Source of the DNA: Streptomyces sp. NBC_01231
Lineage (GTDB): Bacteria; Actinomycetota; Actinomycetes; Streptomycetales; Streptomycetaceae
Length of the DNA stretch: 64,000 bases
Assembly (NCBI GenBank): GCA_035999765.1
Contig: CP108521.1
Location: forward strand, 7,192,001-7,256,000
Direction of reading: 5' to 3'
Part shown: positions 33,997 through 43,282 of the stretch, piece by piece
Position numbering within the stretch: the stretch's first letter is position 1
Layout: every line of letters starts with the position of its first letter
Made by a program: the position numbers and the translations under genes
The notes under the pieces: generated by a model
The model's input: the letters and a program-made list of their open reading frames with translations, nothing else
Told to the model about the DNA's origin: nothing
The model's database searches: none

Positions 33997-34752
33997 TCAG
34001 ACGCCGGGCCGCCGGGCTGCCGCCGGTTCGCGGGGCTGGTCGCGATCGCGCAGGTCGCTGCCGCGCAGGGCGCCGTCGCGGAGGGCGCACAGGATGTCGA
34101 CGCGGTTGGTGGTGATCGAGTCGACGCCCATGCCGACGAGGCGGCGCATCGAACGGCGCGTGTCGGGGGTCCACACGGAGAGCAGACAGCCGTCGGCGTG
34201 GACGCGCTCGGCCAGGGCGCGATCCACGAGCCCGAAGCGGTAGTTGAGCCAGCGCGGGCGTACCGCGTCCAGCACCGCGGGCCGGGGCGGGGCCAGCGTG
34301 GTCCAGGTCAGCGCGATCTCGGCGGCCGGGTCGACGGCGCGTACGGCGAGCATGGCCGAGGCGCCCGCGCAGTAGTACACCCGCTCCCGCGCCCCGCACT
34401 CCCGCACCACGTTCACGACCCGGCGGGCCGCCCGCACGTCCGGCGTGCCCGGCAGGTCGAGCAGCACCCGGCTGCCCTCGGTCGCGGTCAGCGCCTCCGC
34501 GAGCGTCGGCACCCCGCCGTCCGTGAGCCCGCGCACCTCGTCCACCGACAGCGACAGCAACGGCCGTTCGTGCTCCCACATCCGCTTCAGCGAGTCGTCG
34601 TGCAGCAGGACGGGCACGCCGTCCCGGGTGAGACGTACGTCGATCTCGACCGCGTCCGCGCCCCGTCGGAGCGCGGAACGCAGCGAGTCGACGGTGTTCT
34701 CACGGACGCGGTAGGGGTCGCCGCGATGGGCCACGGCGGTCAGCTTCTGCAT
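33997..34752 (-). CDS. Glycerophosphodiester phosphodiesterase (GDPD)
   Basis: A 251-residue GDPD-family TIM-barrel enzyme, cleaving glycerophosphodiesters to glycerol-3-phosphate and an alcohol. Conserved residues: AHRGDPYRVRENT (HRG...EN), AVEIDVRLTRDGVPVLLHDD (ExD and HD). The C-terminal VDSITTNRVDIL matches the family end. No signal peptide, so it is cytoplasmic. It starts 18 nt after the adenosine deaminase stop and is probably read with it. A perfect palindrome TCCGGGCCCGGA at 33985-33996 separates it from the convergent sigma-fusion gene. Confidence 0.92.
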   Translation of the reverse strand: MQKLTAVAHRGDPYRVRENTVDSLRSALRRGADAVEIDVRLTRDGVPVLLHDDSLKRMWEHERPLLSLSVDEVRGLTDGGVPTLAEALTATEGSRVLLDLPGTPDVRAARRVVNVVRECGARERVYYCAGASAMLAVRAVDPAAEIALTWTTLAPPRPAVLDAVRPRWLNYRFGLVDRALAERVHADGCLLSVWTPDTRRSMRRLVGMGVDSITTNRVDILCALRDGALRGSDLRDRDQPREPAAARRPGV

Positions 34753-34770
34753 GCACCCATTGTGGTGCGG

Positions 34771-35832
34771 TCAGGGGGCGAGCCAACCAGCGGTGTACGT
34801 GTCGATCTCGTCCTTGATCCGGGACTTGCCCATCTCGTCGAGGAACGAGGCCTCGACCGCGTTCTTCGCCAGCTCGGCCAGGCCCCGCTCGTCGAGGTCC
34901 AGCAGCCGGGCGGCGACGGCGTACTCGTTGTTGAGATCGGTGCCGAACATCGGCGGGTCGTCGGAGTTGATCGTGACCAGCACGCCGGCCTTCACGAAGT
35001 CCATGAGGGGGTGCTCGTCGAGCGTGCGCACCGCGCGCGTGGCGATGTTGGAGGTCGGGCACACCTCCAGCGCGATCCGGTGCTCGGCGAGATGGGCGAG
35101 GAGCTGCTCGTCCCGTGCGGAGCTGGTGCCGTGTCCGATGCGCTCGGCGCGCAGGTGGGTGACCGCGTCCCACACCGTCTCCGGGCCGGTGGTCTCGCCG
35201 GCGTGCGGAACGGAGTGCAGACCGGCCGCGATCGCCCGGTCGAAATACGGCTTGAACTGCGGCCGGGGTACGCCGACTTCGGGCCCGCCGAGCCCGAACG
35301 ACACCAGGCCCTCCGGACGCAGACGCTCGTCCGTGGCCATCCGTACCGTCTCCTCGGCGGACACCAGCCCGGCCTCCCCCGGAATGTCGAAGCACCAGCG
35401 CAGGATCGTCCCGAACTCGGCCTCGGCCCCCTTGCGCGCGTCCTCGATGGCCTCCATGAAGGCGAGTTCGTCGATGCCGCGCCGGGTCGAGGAGAACGGG
35501 GTGATGGTCAGCTCGGCGTACCGCACCTGCTGCCGGGCCAGGTCCCGGGCGATCTCGTACGTCAGGAGCCGTACGTCCTCCGGCGTGCGGATCAGGTCGA
35601 CGACGGACAGGTACACGTCGATGAAGTGGGCGAAGTCCGTGAAGGTGAAGTAGTCGGCCAGCGCCTCGGGGTCGGTGGGGACCTTGGAGTCGGGGTGGCG
35701 GGCGGCCAGCGTGGAGACGATGCGCGGGGAGGCGGAACCGACGTGGTGCACATGGAGTTCTGCCTTGGGCAACGAGGCGATGAAGGCCCGCAGATCGCGT
35801 GGCGCACGGGCGTCGACGAGGTGCTCGGTCAT
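34771..35832 (-). CDS. Adenosine deaminase
   Basis: A 353-residue adenosine/adenine deaminase of the metal-dependent amidohydrolase type, converting adenosine to inosine plus ammonia in purine salvage. Motifs: KAELHVHHVGSASP (first HxH zinc ligands), SVPHAGETTGPE (His and Glu of the active site), HGTSSARDEQLLAHLAEH, and NSDDPPMFGTDLNNEY (Asp ligands). The usual 'GS' after HxH reads HHVGSA, within family variation. ATG 35832 follows GGGGAGG. Likely co-transcribed with the downstream GDPD gene. Confidence 0.93.
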   Translation of the reverse strand: MTEHLVDARAPRDLRAFIASLPKAELHVHHVGSASPRIVSTLAARHPDSKVPTDPEALADYFTFTDFAHFIDVYLSVVDLIRTPEDVRLLTYEIARDLARQQVRYAELTITPFSSTRRGIDELAFMEAIEDARKGAEAEFGTILRWCFDIPGEAGLVSAEETVRMATDERLRPEGLVSFGLGGPEVGVPRPQFKPYFDRAIAAGLHSVPHAGETTGPETVWDAVTHLRAERIGHGTSSARDEQLLAHLAEHRIALEVCPTSNIATRAVRTLDEHPLMDFVKAGVLVTINSDDPPMFGTDLNNEYAVAARLLDLDERGLAELAKNAVEASFLDEMGKSRIKDEIDTYTAGWLAP

Positions 35833-36021
35833 GGGGGCCTCCCCGGGGCAGGGCGCCGGGCACCGGTCGGGGTGTGGCGCGGGTGATCGGCTGATCGAGT
35901 GCGGTGACATCGTAGGCCGTGGGCGGGGTGAACCCCGGTGCGGGGCCGGGCCCGGACCGCCTCCGACGCGCGGTGGGCGAGGCCGTAGCATGGCGGCACG
36001 AACGACCTAGGGGGACATGAC

Positions 36022-36783
36022 GTGACGGACGCAACGCAGCCGAGCGGGGAGGCCGGAGGCGGCCACGACCCTTGGGCGCCGCCGGAGAGCCGGCCGTCCC
36101 TGGACAAGAACCAGGCACCCGGCTCCGGCCAGGCCCCGGACGCGGGCCAGGCCCCTGGAACCGGTCAGGCGCCCGGCACCGCCCCGGCCCCCGGCGCGGC
36201 CCAGCCGCCCGGGTCGCCGCCCCCGTCCGTACACGACCAGATCACGGTCACCTCGATGCCCGCCGACGCGTACACCGCACCCGGCTACACCCCGCCCGGC
36301 TACCCGACGCCCGGCAGCCCCTACCCGGGTGCGGACGCTCCCGGCGCCGCCCTGCCTCCCCCGCCCGTCGCACCCACCGGCCCCGCGGCTCCCGGCGGCT
36401 ACGGATACCCGTCCTACCCCGCCGGCTACGGCTGGCCCGGTATGCAGGCGCCCCCGCAGAACGGCATGGGCGTCGCCGCGATGGTCCTGGGCATCCTGTC
36501 CTGCTGTCTGTTCTGCCTCTACGGCGTCGTCTCGATCGTGCTCGGCATACTCGCCGTGGTCTTCGGTCTCAAGGGGAAGAAGCGGGCCGAGCGCGGTGAG
36601 GCCGACAACCACGGTCAGGCGCAGGCCGGCCTGATCACGGGCGTCATCGGCATCATCCTCGGCGTCGCGGTCATCGTCCTCATCGCCATCGGGATCACGG
36701 CGGCGATCAACATGGACGACAAGTACGACGACTCCTACGGCGCGTTCCGGGCCGGGCCGGTGTCCGTACTCGCCAACGACTGA
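36022..36783 (+). CDS. DUF4190 domain membrane protein
   Basis: A 253-residue protein. The first ~140 residues are Pro/Gly/Gln-rich, with repeated GQAPG/GTGQAPG units (about residues 34-60) and PGYTPPGYPTPG. From residue ~150, a DUF4190-type region holds two hairpin-like hydrophobic segments (VAAMVLGILSCCLFCLYGVV, LITGVIGIILGVAVIVLIAI) separated by KGKKRAERGEADNHGQA. Function unknown; such proteins are abundant in Streptomyces. GTG 36022 follows GGGGGAC. A second DUF4190 gene follows 152 nt downstream. Confidence 0.85.
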   Translation: MTDATQPSGEAGGGHDPWAPPESRPSLDKNQAPGSGQAPDAGQAPGTGQAPGTAPAPGAAQPPGSPPPSVHDQITVTSMPADAYTAPGYTPPGYPTPGSPYPGADAPGAALPPPPVAPTGPAAPGGYGYPSYPAGYGWPGMQAPPQNGMGVAAMVLGILSCCLFCLYGVVSIVLGILAVVFGLKGKKRAERGEADNHGQAQAGLITGVIGIILGVAVIVLIAIGITAAINMDDKYDDSYGAFRAGPVSVLAND

Positions 36784-36935
36784 GGCACCGGCCGAATCAG
36801 CCATCCGGCACCGGCCGAAGCACCGGCCGAAGCAACTGCCGGACCCACCCGCCGAATTGACCGGACGAAACGGTGCGCCCCGAGGTGAGCAGGGCCATTA
36901 CGATGCCCTGGCAGTCAACGAGGGGAGAGCAGTTC

Positions 36936-37427
36936 ATGTCCGACGCCAATCCCGGATCCGGTGGATTCGGGCCACCGCCGTCGCAGCCGCCGCAGCCGCC
37001 TCAGCAGCCGGCAGGGGGATACGCCTATCCGCAGTCCGGGTCCGCTCCGGGGTACGGCTACCCGAACCAGGAGCAGGCCTACGCGAGTCCTGCTCCGTCC
37101 TACCCGGCCGCCGCTCCGGTGGGCGCCTACCCGCAGATGCCCGGCTACGGCATGCCACCGCAGCCGAGCAACGGCATGGGGACGACCGGTCTGGTGCTGG
37201 GCATCATCGGCGTCGTGTGCAGCGTGACGTTCTTCCTCTGGTTCCTCGGGGTCATCCTCGGAATCCTCGGCATCATCTTCGGCGCGATCGGCCGCGGCAA
37301 GGCCAACCGGGGTGAGGCGACCAACAGGGGAGCGGCGACCGCGGGACTCGTCTGCGGCATCGTGGCCACGGTGATCCTCCCGCTGCTGGGGCTCCTGGTC
37401 TTCGCGAGTTTCATGAGCGCCTTCTGA
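36936..37427 (+). CDS. DUF4190 domain membrane protein, paralogue
   Basis: A 163-residue relative of the preceding gene: a Pro/Gln/Tyr-rich N-terminus (PPSQPPQPPQQPAGGYAYP), then two hydrophobic segments (GLVLGIIGVVCSVTFFLWFL, GLVCGIVATVILPLLGLLVF) with a RGKANRGEATNRGAA connector. ATG 36936 has GAGGGGAGAG upstream. The pair probably arose by duplication, the first copy having a longer Pro-rich part. Confidence 0.87.
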   Translation: MSDANPGSGGFGPPPSQPPQPPQQPAGGYAYPQSGSAPGYGYPNQEQAYASPAPSYPAAAPVGAYPQMPGYGMPPQPSNGMGTTGLVLGIIGVVCSVTFFLWFLGVILGILGIIFGAIGRGKANRGEATNRGAATAGLVCGIVATVILPLLGLLVFASFMSAF

Positions 37428-37469
37428 CACCGCGGCTGGGGCGGGGCCGGCCCGACGGCCGACCCTGCC

Positions 37470-38138
37470 TCAGTCCGTCCGGTCGAGGTCCGTACGGTCG
37501 GCCAGGTCCGTCCGGCCCGTGAGGTCCGTCCCGTCCACGAGGCCGGTCCGCAGCCGCTCCCGCGCCTCCATCAACGCGAACCCGAGCAGGTTCGGACCCC
37601 GCCACCGCCCCGGATCCGAGGTCGCCTCGTCGTCGGCGGCGAGGCCGATGCCCCACACCCGGTCCACCGGGCTCGCCTCCACCAGCACCCTCTCGCCCGT
37701 GGCCAGCAGGAAATCCCGCAACTCCGGATGCGCGGCGAACTTGTGGACGCTGCCCTCGACCACGATTCCGAACCGCTCGCGCTCCCACACGGCCTCGTCG
37801 AAGCCGCGTACCAGTCGCCCCGCCTTCTTGGCCTCGGCCGGGTGTCCGGCCGCCAGCACTCGCTCCTCGGCCTCCGCGTCGTCGAAGAGCCGCGCTTTCC
37901 GCGCCATCATCCAGTGCTCGGCACTCGCGTAGGACACGTCGGCCACCGTGAACGGCGAGGGCCACCACTGGCTCAGACAGCTCGGCCCCACACCGCCGTC
38001 GCTGCGTGGCCGGTGTCCCCAGAAATACAGGTACTTGATCTTGGAGCCGGCCTGGATCTCCCTGACCAGCGCTTCCCGCGAGTCGATCTTCCCCGTGATC
38101 CCTTTCATGCACGCGAGTCTGGCAGGCACCACTGACAC
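37470..38138 (-). CDS. NADAR/YbiA family protein with TDL-repeat tail
   Basis: A 222-residue NADAR (YbiA, DUF1768) protein. Family features: YLYFWGH, VSYASAEHWMMARKARLFDD, WERERFGIVVEGSVHKFAAH, VDRVWGIGLAADD and GPNLLGFALMEARERL. Members cleave N-glycosidic bonds in riboflavin-synthesis intermediates or, in phage-defence contexts, ADP-ribosyl groups; which applies here is unknown. GTG 38138 was chosen over ATG 38108 because AGGAAGG lies 5 nt upstream. The last ~22 residues are a degenerate repeat (GTDLTGRTDLADRTDLDRTD). Confidence 0.88.
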   Translation of the reverse strand: MSVVPARLACMKGITGKIDSREALVREIQAGSKIKYLYFWGHRPRSDGGVGPSCLSQWWPSPFTVADVSYASAEHWMMARKARLFDDAEAEERVLAAGHPAEAKKAGRLVRGFDEAVWERERFGIVVEGSVHKFAAHPELRDFLLATGERVLVEASPVDRVWGIGLAADDEATSDPGRWRGPNLLGFALMEARERLRTGLVDGTDLTGRTDLADRTDLDRTD

Positions 38139-38318
38139 ACCGTCCTTCCTTTTCGGGGCCGACTCGACACCCGGTCGACAGATTTCGTCGCGTAACCAAA
38201 AGGCAACAACGGAATCACTTGTTGGGTGCCCTTTGCTCTGTCAGGATCGGCACTCAAATCGAGCTGGAGCTACGCCACCCGCATCCATGGACGCGGGGCG
38301 ACGGCGGAGGAGGGCGAC

Positions 38319-39854
38319 ATGCACAATCCGGGCACTGGCACCCCGGACCGGTTCGCGGCCCGGGAGCGCTTCGCCGAGGGCGCCCAGTTCATCGCGGGCC
38401 GTCCGACGAAGGGCACCTCCGGCCGTACGCACGCGGTCGTCGACCCCTCGACCGGCGAGGAGGCGTTCACGTACGAGCTGGCGGGCGCCGCCGACGTGGA
38501 CGCGGCCGTGGCCGCCGCCCGCGCGGCCTTCCCGGGCTGGTCCTCGGCCACCCCGGGCGAGCGCTCGGACGCCCTGCACCGCTTCGCCGGCGTGCTCGCC
38601 GACCGTGCGGAGGACCTCGCCCGCGCCGAGTCCCTCCAGTGCGGCAAGCCCCTCAAGCTGACCCGCGAGTTCGACGTCCCGGGCACGATCGACAACACCG
38701 CCTTCTTCGCGGGCGCCGCCCGGCACCTCCAGGGGCAGTCCGCGGGCGAGTACTCCGGCGACCACACCTCGTACGTCCGCCGCGAGCCGATCGGTGTCGT
38801 CGGCTCCATCGCGCCCTGGAACTACCCCCTCCAGATGGCCGCCTGGAAGATCCTCCCGGCGATCGCCGCGGGCAACACGATCGTGCTGAAGCCCGCCGAG
38901 CTCACCCCGTTCACCTCGCTGCTGTTCGCGCAGGCCGCCACCCACGCCGGGATCCCCGACGGCGTGATCAACATCGTCAACGGCGCCGGCCGGGAGGCAG
39001 GGGAGCACCTCGTCGGCCACCCGGACGTGGCGATGACGTCGTTCACCGGCTCCACCACCGTCGGCAAGCGTGTCGCCGAGATCGCCACCGCCACCGTCAA
39101 GCGCCTCCACCTGGAGCTGGGCGGCAAGGCTCCCTTCGTCGTCTTCGACGACGCGGACCTGGAGGCGGCCGTCAACGGCGCGGTCGCGGGCGCGCTCATC
39201 AACACCGGGCAGGACTGCACGGCGGCCACGCGCGCGTACGTGCAGCGTCCCCTCTACGAGGCCTTCGTCGAGCGGACGGCCGCCCTCATGGAGACGGTCC
39301 GCCTGGGCGACCCGTTCGCCCCCGGCACCGACCTCGGCCCCCTGATCTCGCACGCCCAGCGCGACCGGGTCGCCGGATTCGTCGACCGGGCCCGCGGCTA
39401 CGCACGCGTGGTGACCGGAGGCGAGGCTCCGCAGGCGGATCTCAAGAACGGTGCCTACTATCGCCCCACCCTGGTCGCCGACGCCGCCCAGGACAGCGAG
39501 ATCGTCCAGTCCGAGATCTTCGGGCCGGTCCTGGTCGTCCTGCCCTTCGACACCGACGACGAGGGCCTTCGGCTGGCCAACGACACGCCGTACGGGCTCG
39601 CCGCCTCCGCCTGGAGCCGGGACGTCTACCGGGCGAACCGGGCCACCCGGGAGATCAAGGCGGGCTGCGTATGGATCAACGACCACATCCCGATCATCAG
39701 CGAGATGCCCCACGGCGGGTACCGGGCGTCCGGCTTCGGCAAGGACATGTCCGCTTACTCGTTCGAGGAGTACACCCAGATCAAACACGTCATGTTCGAC
39801 AACACGGCGGTGCCCCGCAAGGACTGGCACCGGACGATCTTCGGGGACCGATAG
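38319..39854 (+). CDS. Aldehyde dehydrogenase, aminobutyraldehyde/betaine-aldehyde type
   Basis: A 511-residue NAD(P)-dependent aldehyde dehydrogenase with catalytic Cys in INTGQDCTAATRAYV, Glu in LELGGKAPFVVFDDAD, and APWNYPLQMAAWKILPAIAA. It resembles the PatD-type gene at 28.7 kb. GGAGGAGGG precedes ATG 38319. It is followed in 85 nt by the polyamine-uptake genes, suggesting oxidation of aminoaldehydes formed from imported polyamines. The upstream region 38139-38318 is the divergent promoter shared with the NADAR gene. Confidence 0.9.
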   Translation: MHNPGTGTPDRFAARERFAEGAQFIAGRPTKGTSGRTHAVVDPSTGEEAFTYELAGAADVDAAVAAARAAFPGWSSATPGERSDALHRFAGVLADRAEDLARAESLQCGKPLKLTREFDVPGTIDNTAFFAGAARHLQGQSAGEYSGDHTSYVRREPIGVVGSIAPWNYPLQMAAWKILPAIAAGNTIVLKPAELTPFTSLLFAQAATHAGIPDGVINIVNGAGREAGEHLVGHPDVAMTSFTGSTTVGKRVAEIATATVKRLHLELGGKAPFVVFDDADLEAAVNGAVAGALINTGQDCTAATRAYVQRPLYEAFVERTAALMETVRLGDPFAPGTDLGPLISHAQRDRVAGFVDRARGYARVVTGGEAPQADLKNGAYYRPTLVADAAQDSEIVQSEIFGPVLVVLPFDTDDEGLRLANDTPYGLAASAWSRDVYRANRATREIKAGCVWINDHIPIISEMPHGGYRASGFGKDMSAYSFEEYTQIKHVMFDNTAVPRKDWHRTIFGDR

Positions 39855-39939
39855 CGACAGCCGACCGCCTGACCTGTGGTCGTACCATCGCAAAAAGGAT
39901 ATTTGCCGAAAAGGTATCTCCCGAAAGGGCACCACGCGC

Positions 39940-41187
39940 ATGGAGCAGTACGAGCCCGACCGCCTGTCCCCGGCCCAGGTGGCCGCCATGCGGCGCAGCC
40001 TCAGGAACGGCAGGGCCGCCATGACCCGGCGGTCCGTGCTGCGCGCCTCCGCGGGCGGCGCGTTCGCGATCGGTGGTCTCGGGGCGCTGAGCGCCTGCGG
40101 CATCCCCGCGGCCGGCAAAACCCAGGGCGGTGTCTCCGCGGACGACCACTCGGCCAAGGAGAAGACCGTCAACTTCTCCAACTGGACCGAGTACATGGAC
40201 GTGGACGAGAGCGAGAAGCACCACCCCACGCTCGACCAGTTCACCGAGCGGACCGGCATCAAGGTCAAGTACACCGAGGACATCAACGACAACAACGAGT
40301 TCTTCGGCAAGATCAAGCCGCAGCTCGCCGCCGGCCAGGACACCGGCCGTGACCTCATCGTCCTCACCGACTGGCTGGCCGGCCGCCTCATCCGCCTGGG
40401 CTGGGTCCAGAAACTGGACCCGTCCCTGCTGCCGCACGCCTACGCCAACCTGTCGGCCCAGTTCCGCAGCCCCGACTGGGACCCGGGCCGCGCCTACTCG
40501 TACGTGTGGCAGGGCATCTCGACGGTCATCGCCTACAACAAGAAGGCGCTGGACGGTGTCGAGGTGAAGTCCCTCTCCGACCTGCTCGACAACCCCAAGC
40601 TCAAGGGCCGGGTCGGCTTTCTGTCGGAGATGCGCGACAGCGTCGGGATGACCCTGCTCGACATGGGCAAGGACCCGGCGACCTTCACGGCGGACGACTA
40701 CGACGCGGTGATCGCCCGCCTCCAGAAGGCCGTCGACAAGGGCCAGATCCGCCGCTTCACCGGCAACGACTACACCTCCGACCTGACCAGCGGCGACTTC
40801 GCGGCCTGCGTCGCCTGGGCCGGTGACGTGGTCCAGCTCAAGGCGGACAGCCCGGACATCGACTTCCTGATCCCGGACAGCGGCTACATGACGTCGACCG
40901 ACAACCTGCTGATCCCCAACAAGGCCCGGCACAAGACGAACGCCGAGCGGCTCATCGACTACTACTACCAGCCGAAACCGGCCGCCGAACTCGCCGCGTA
41001 CATCAACTACGTGTGTCCCGTCGACGGTGTGAAGCCCGAGCTGGCGAAGCTCGACAAGGATGCGGCGAACAACCCGCTGATCATCCCGGACAAGGCCATG
41101 GCCGCGAAGTCCCACGCCTTCCGCTCGCTGAGCTCGAAGGAAGACACCGAGTTCGAAGAGAAGTTCGCGAAGCTGACTGGGGCGTGA
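39940..41187 (+). CDS. potD: Polyamine ABC transporter substrate-binding lipoprotein (PotD-like)
   Basis: A 415-residue extracytoplasmic binding protein of the PotD/PotF (SBP_bac_8-type) family. The N-terminus has a twin-arginine-like MTRRSVLRAS motif and lipobox LSAC (about residues 46-49), so Tat export plus lipidation is likely. The mature part starts VNFSNWTEYMDVDE, typical of spermidine/putrescine binders, and contains AYSYVWQGISTVIAYNK and VCPVDGVKPEL. ATG 39940 is preceded by CGAAAGGG. Degenerate repeats of CGAAAAGGTATC at 39890-39930 may be part of the promoter. It overlaps potA by 4 nt. Confidence 0.9.
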   Translation: MEQYEPDRLSPAQVAAMRRSLRNGRAAMTRRSVLRASAGGAFAIGGLGALSACGIPAAGKTQGGVSADDHSAKEKTVNFSNWTEYMDVDESEKHHPTLDQFTERTGIKVKYTEDINDNNEFFGKIKPQLAAGQDTGRDLIVLTDWLAGRLIRLGWVQKLDPSLLPHAYANLSAQFRSPDWDPGRAYSYVWQGISTVIAYNKKALDGVEVKSLSDLLDNPKLKGRVGFLSEMRDSVGMTLLDMGKDPATFTADDYDAVIARLQKAVDKGQIRRFTGNDYTSDLTSGDFAACVAWAGDVVQLKADSPDIDFLIPDSGYMTSTDNLLIPNKARHKTNAERLIDYYYQPKPAAELAAYINYVCPVDGVKPELAKLDKDAANNPLIIPDKAMAAKSHAFRSLSSKEDTEFEEKFAKLTGA

Positions 41188-42353
41188 TCACCGTGAAGAC
41201 GACCGACAAGACCGACCACGGCGGCGATGTCCGCCTCTCGGGCATAGCCAAGACCTACGGCTCCTTCACCGCCGTACACCCGCTCGACCTGACCGTCCCG
41301 CACGGCTCCTTCTTCGCCCTGCTCGGCGCCTCCGGCTGCGGCAAGACCACCACCCTGCGCATGATCGCGGGTCTGGAGGAACCTTCCTCCGGCACGGTGT
41401 TCCTCGGCGACCAGGAGGTCACCGACCTGCCGCCGTACAAGCGGCCGGTGAACACCGTCTTCCAGTCCTACGCCCTCTTCCCGCACCTGGACATCTTCGA
41501 GAACGTCGCCTTCGGCCTGCGCCGGCGCGGCATCAGGTCGGTGAGGAAACAGGTCGAGGAGATGCTCGACCTGGTCCAGCTCGGCGAGCAGGCACGCAAG
41601 AAGCCGCACCAGCTCTCCGGCGGCCAGCAGCAGCGCGTCGCCGTGGCCCGCGCGCTGATCAACACCCCCAAGGTGCTCCTCCTCGACGAGCCCCTCGGCG
41701 CCCTGGACCTCAAGCTGCGCCGCCAGATGCAGCTGGAGCTCAAGCGCATCCAGACCGAGGTCGGCATCACCTTCATCCACGTCACCCACGACCAGGAGGA
41801 GGCCATGACCATGGCCGACACGGTCGCCGTGATGAACGCGGGCCGCGTCGAACAGCTCGGCTCGCCCACCGACCTCTACGAGAACCCGAACACCACGTTC
41901 GTCGCCAACTTCCTCGGCACCTCCAACCTGATCGAGGCCGAGGTCGACTCCAGGAGCGGCGAGGACATCGTCCTCAAGGCGGGCGGCGGCAAGCTGGTCC
42001 TCCCGAAGGCACGCTGTTCCGCACCGACGACGACCGGCGGCAGGGTGCTCGTCGGGATCCGCCCCGAGAAGATCACCCTCACCCACGCCGACCAGGCGGG
42101 CGGGATCCCCGAGGGCCGCAACCGGATCACCGGCCAGATCGCCGACTCCAGCTTCATCGGAGTGTCCACGCAGTACGTCATCGACTCTCCGGTCTGCCCC
42201 GAGTTCGAGGTCTACGCCCAGAACATCGACCGCGACGCCCGGCTGGTGCCCGGCGCCGAGGTCGTCCTGCACTGGAACCCCGCGCACACCTTCGGGCTCG
42301 ACGCGGCCCAGGACATCGACGCCGGCATCGACACGGCGGAAGAGGCGGCCTGA
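41184..42353 (+). CDS. potA: Polyamine ABC transporter ATP-binding protein (PotA-like)
   Basis: A 389-residue ABC ATPase with Walker [11 protein letters not shown]-loop [20 protein letters not shown], signature [16 protein letters not shown], Walker [17 protein letters not shown] and H-loop [16 protein letters not shown]-terminal TOBE domain follows from about residue 250. GTG 41184 overlaps the potD stop (GTGA). With PotB and PotC it forms a complete importer. Confidence 0.93.
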   Translation: MITVKTTDKTDHGGDVRLSGIAKTYGSFTAVHPLDLTVPHGSFFALLGASGCGKTTTLRMIAGLEEPSSGTVFLGDQEVTDLPPYKRPVNTVFQSYALFPHLDIFENVAFGLRRRGIRSVRKQVEEMLDLVQLGEQARKKPHQLSGGQQQRVAVARALINTPKVLLLDEPLGALDLKLRRQMQLELKRIQTEVGITFIHVTHDQEEAMTMADTVAVMNAGRVEQLGSPTDLYENPNTTFVANFLGTSNLIEAEVDSRSGEDIVLKAGGGKLVLPKARCSAPTTTGGRVLVGIRPEKITLTHADQAGGIPEGRNRITGQIADSSFIGVSTQYVIDSPVCPEFEVYAQNIDRDARLVPGAEVVLHWNPAHTFGLDAAQDIDAGIDTAEEAA

Positions 42354-43282
42354 TGTCGACGCTCACCGAGGCGCCCCCGCCGCTGTCCCCGACGGCCCCG
42401 GAGCACAAGCCCCCGCGAAAGCGCGGCCGCCTGGTGCCGTACTGGCTGCTGTTGCCCGGCATCCTGTGGCTGCTGGTCTTCTTCGCGCTGCCGATGATCT
42501 ACCAGGCCTCCACGTCCGTGCAGACGGGCTCCCTGGAGGAGGGCTACAAGGTCACCTGGCACCTCGCGACCTACTGGGACGCGCTGAGCGCGTACTGGCC
42601 GCAGTTCCTGCGCTCGGTCCTCTACGCGGGCGCCGCCACGATCCTGTGCCTGGCCCTCGGCTACCCGCTGGCCTATCTGATCGCCTTCCGCGCGGGCCGC
42701 TGGCGGAACCTGATCATGATCCTGGTGATCGCGCCGTTCTTCACCAGCTTCCTGATCCGCACCCTCGCCTGGAAGACGATCCTCGCGGACGGCGGCCCGG
42801 TCGTCGGCGCCCTCAACACCCTGCACGTCCTGGACGTGACCAGCTGGCTCGGCTGGACCTCCGGCGACCGCGTGCTGGCCACCCCACTCGCGGTCGTGTG
42901 CGGTCTGACGTACAACTTCCTGCCGTTCATGATCCTGCCGCTGTACAGCTCTCTGGAGCGCATCGACTCACGCCTGCACGAGGCGGCGGGTGATCTGTAC
43001 GCCAAGCCGTGGACCACCTTCCGCAAGGTGACCTTCCCGCTGTCGATGCCGGGTGTCGTCTCCGGCACGCTGCTGACCTTCATTCCGGCGGCCGGCGACT
43101 ACGTCAACGCCGAACTGCTGGGCTCCACCGACACCCGCATGATCGGAAACGTCATCCAGACGCAGTTCCTGCGCATCCTGGACTATCCGACGGCCGCGGC
43201 CCTCTCCTTCATCCTCATGGCCGGAATTCTCCTCATGGTCACGCTCTACATTCGCAAGTCCGGGACGGAGGATCTGGTCTAA
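42353..43282 (+). CDS. potB: Polyamine ABC transporter permease (PotB-like)
   Basis: A 309-residue inner-membrane permease with six predicted helices, the first at WLLLPGILWLLVFFALPMI. The EAA loop reads HEAAGDLYAKPWTTFRKVTF, contacting PotA. ATG 42353 overlaps the potA stop (TGATG), and the gene runs into potC with no gap. Confidence 0.92.
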   Translation: MSTLTEAPPPLSPTAPEHKPPRKRGRLVPYWLLLPGILWLLVFFALPMIYQASTSVQTGSLEEGYKVTWHLATYWDALSAYWPQFLRSVLYAGAATILCLALGYPLAYLIAFRAGRWRNLIMILVIAPFFTSFLIRTLAWKTILADGGPVVGALNTLHVLDVTSWLGWTSGDRVLATPLAVVCGLTYNFLPFMILPLYSSLERIDSRLHEAAGDLYAKPWTTFRKVTFPLSMPGVVSGTLLTFIPAAGDYVNAELLGSTDTRMIGNVIQTQFLRILDYPTAAALSFILMAGILLMVTLYIRKSGTEDLV

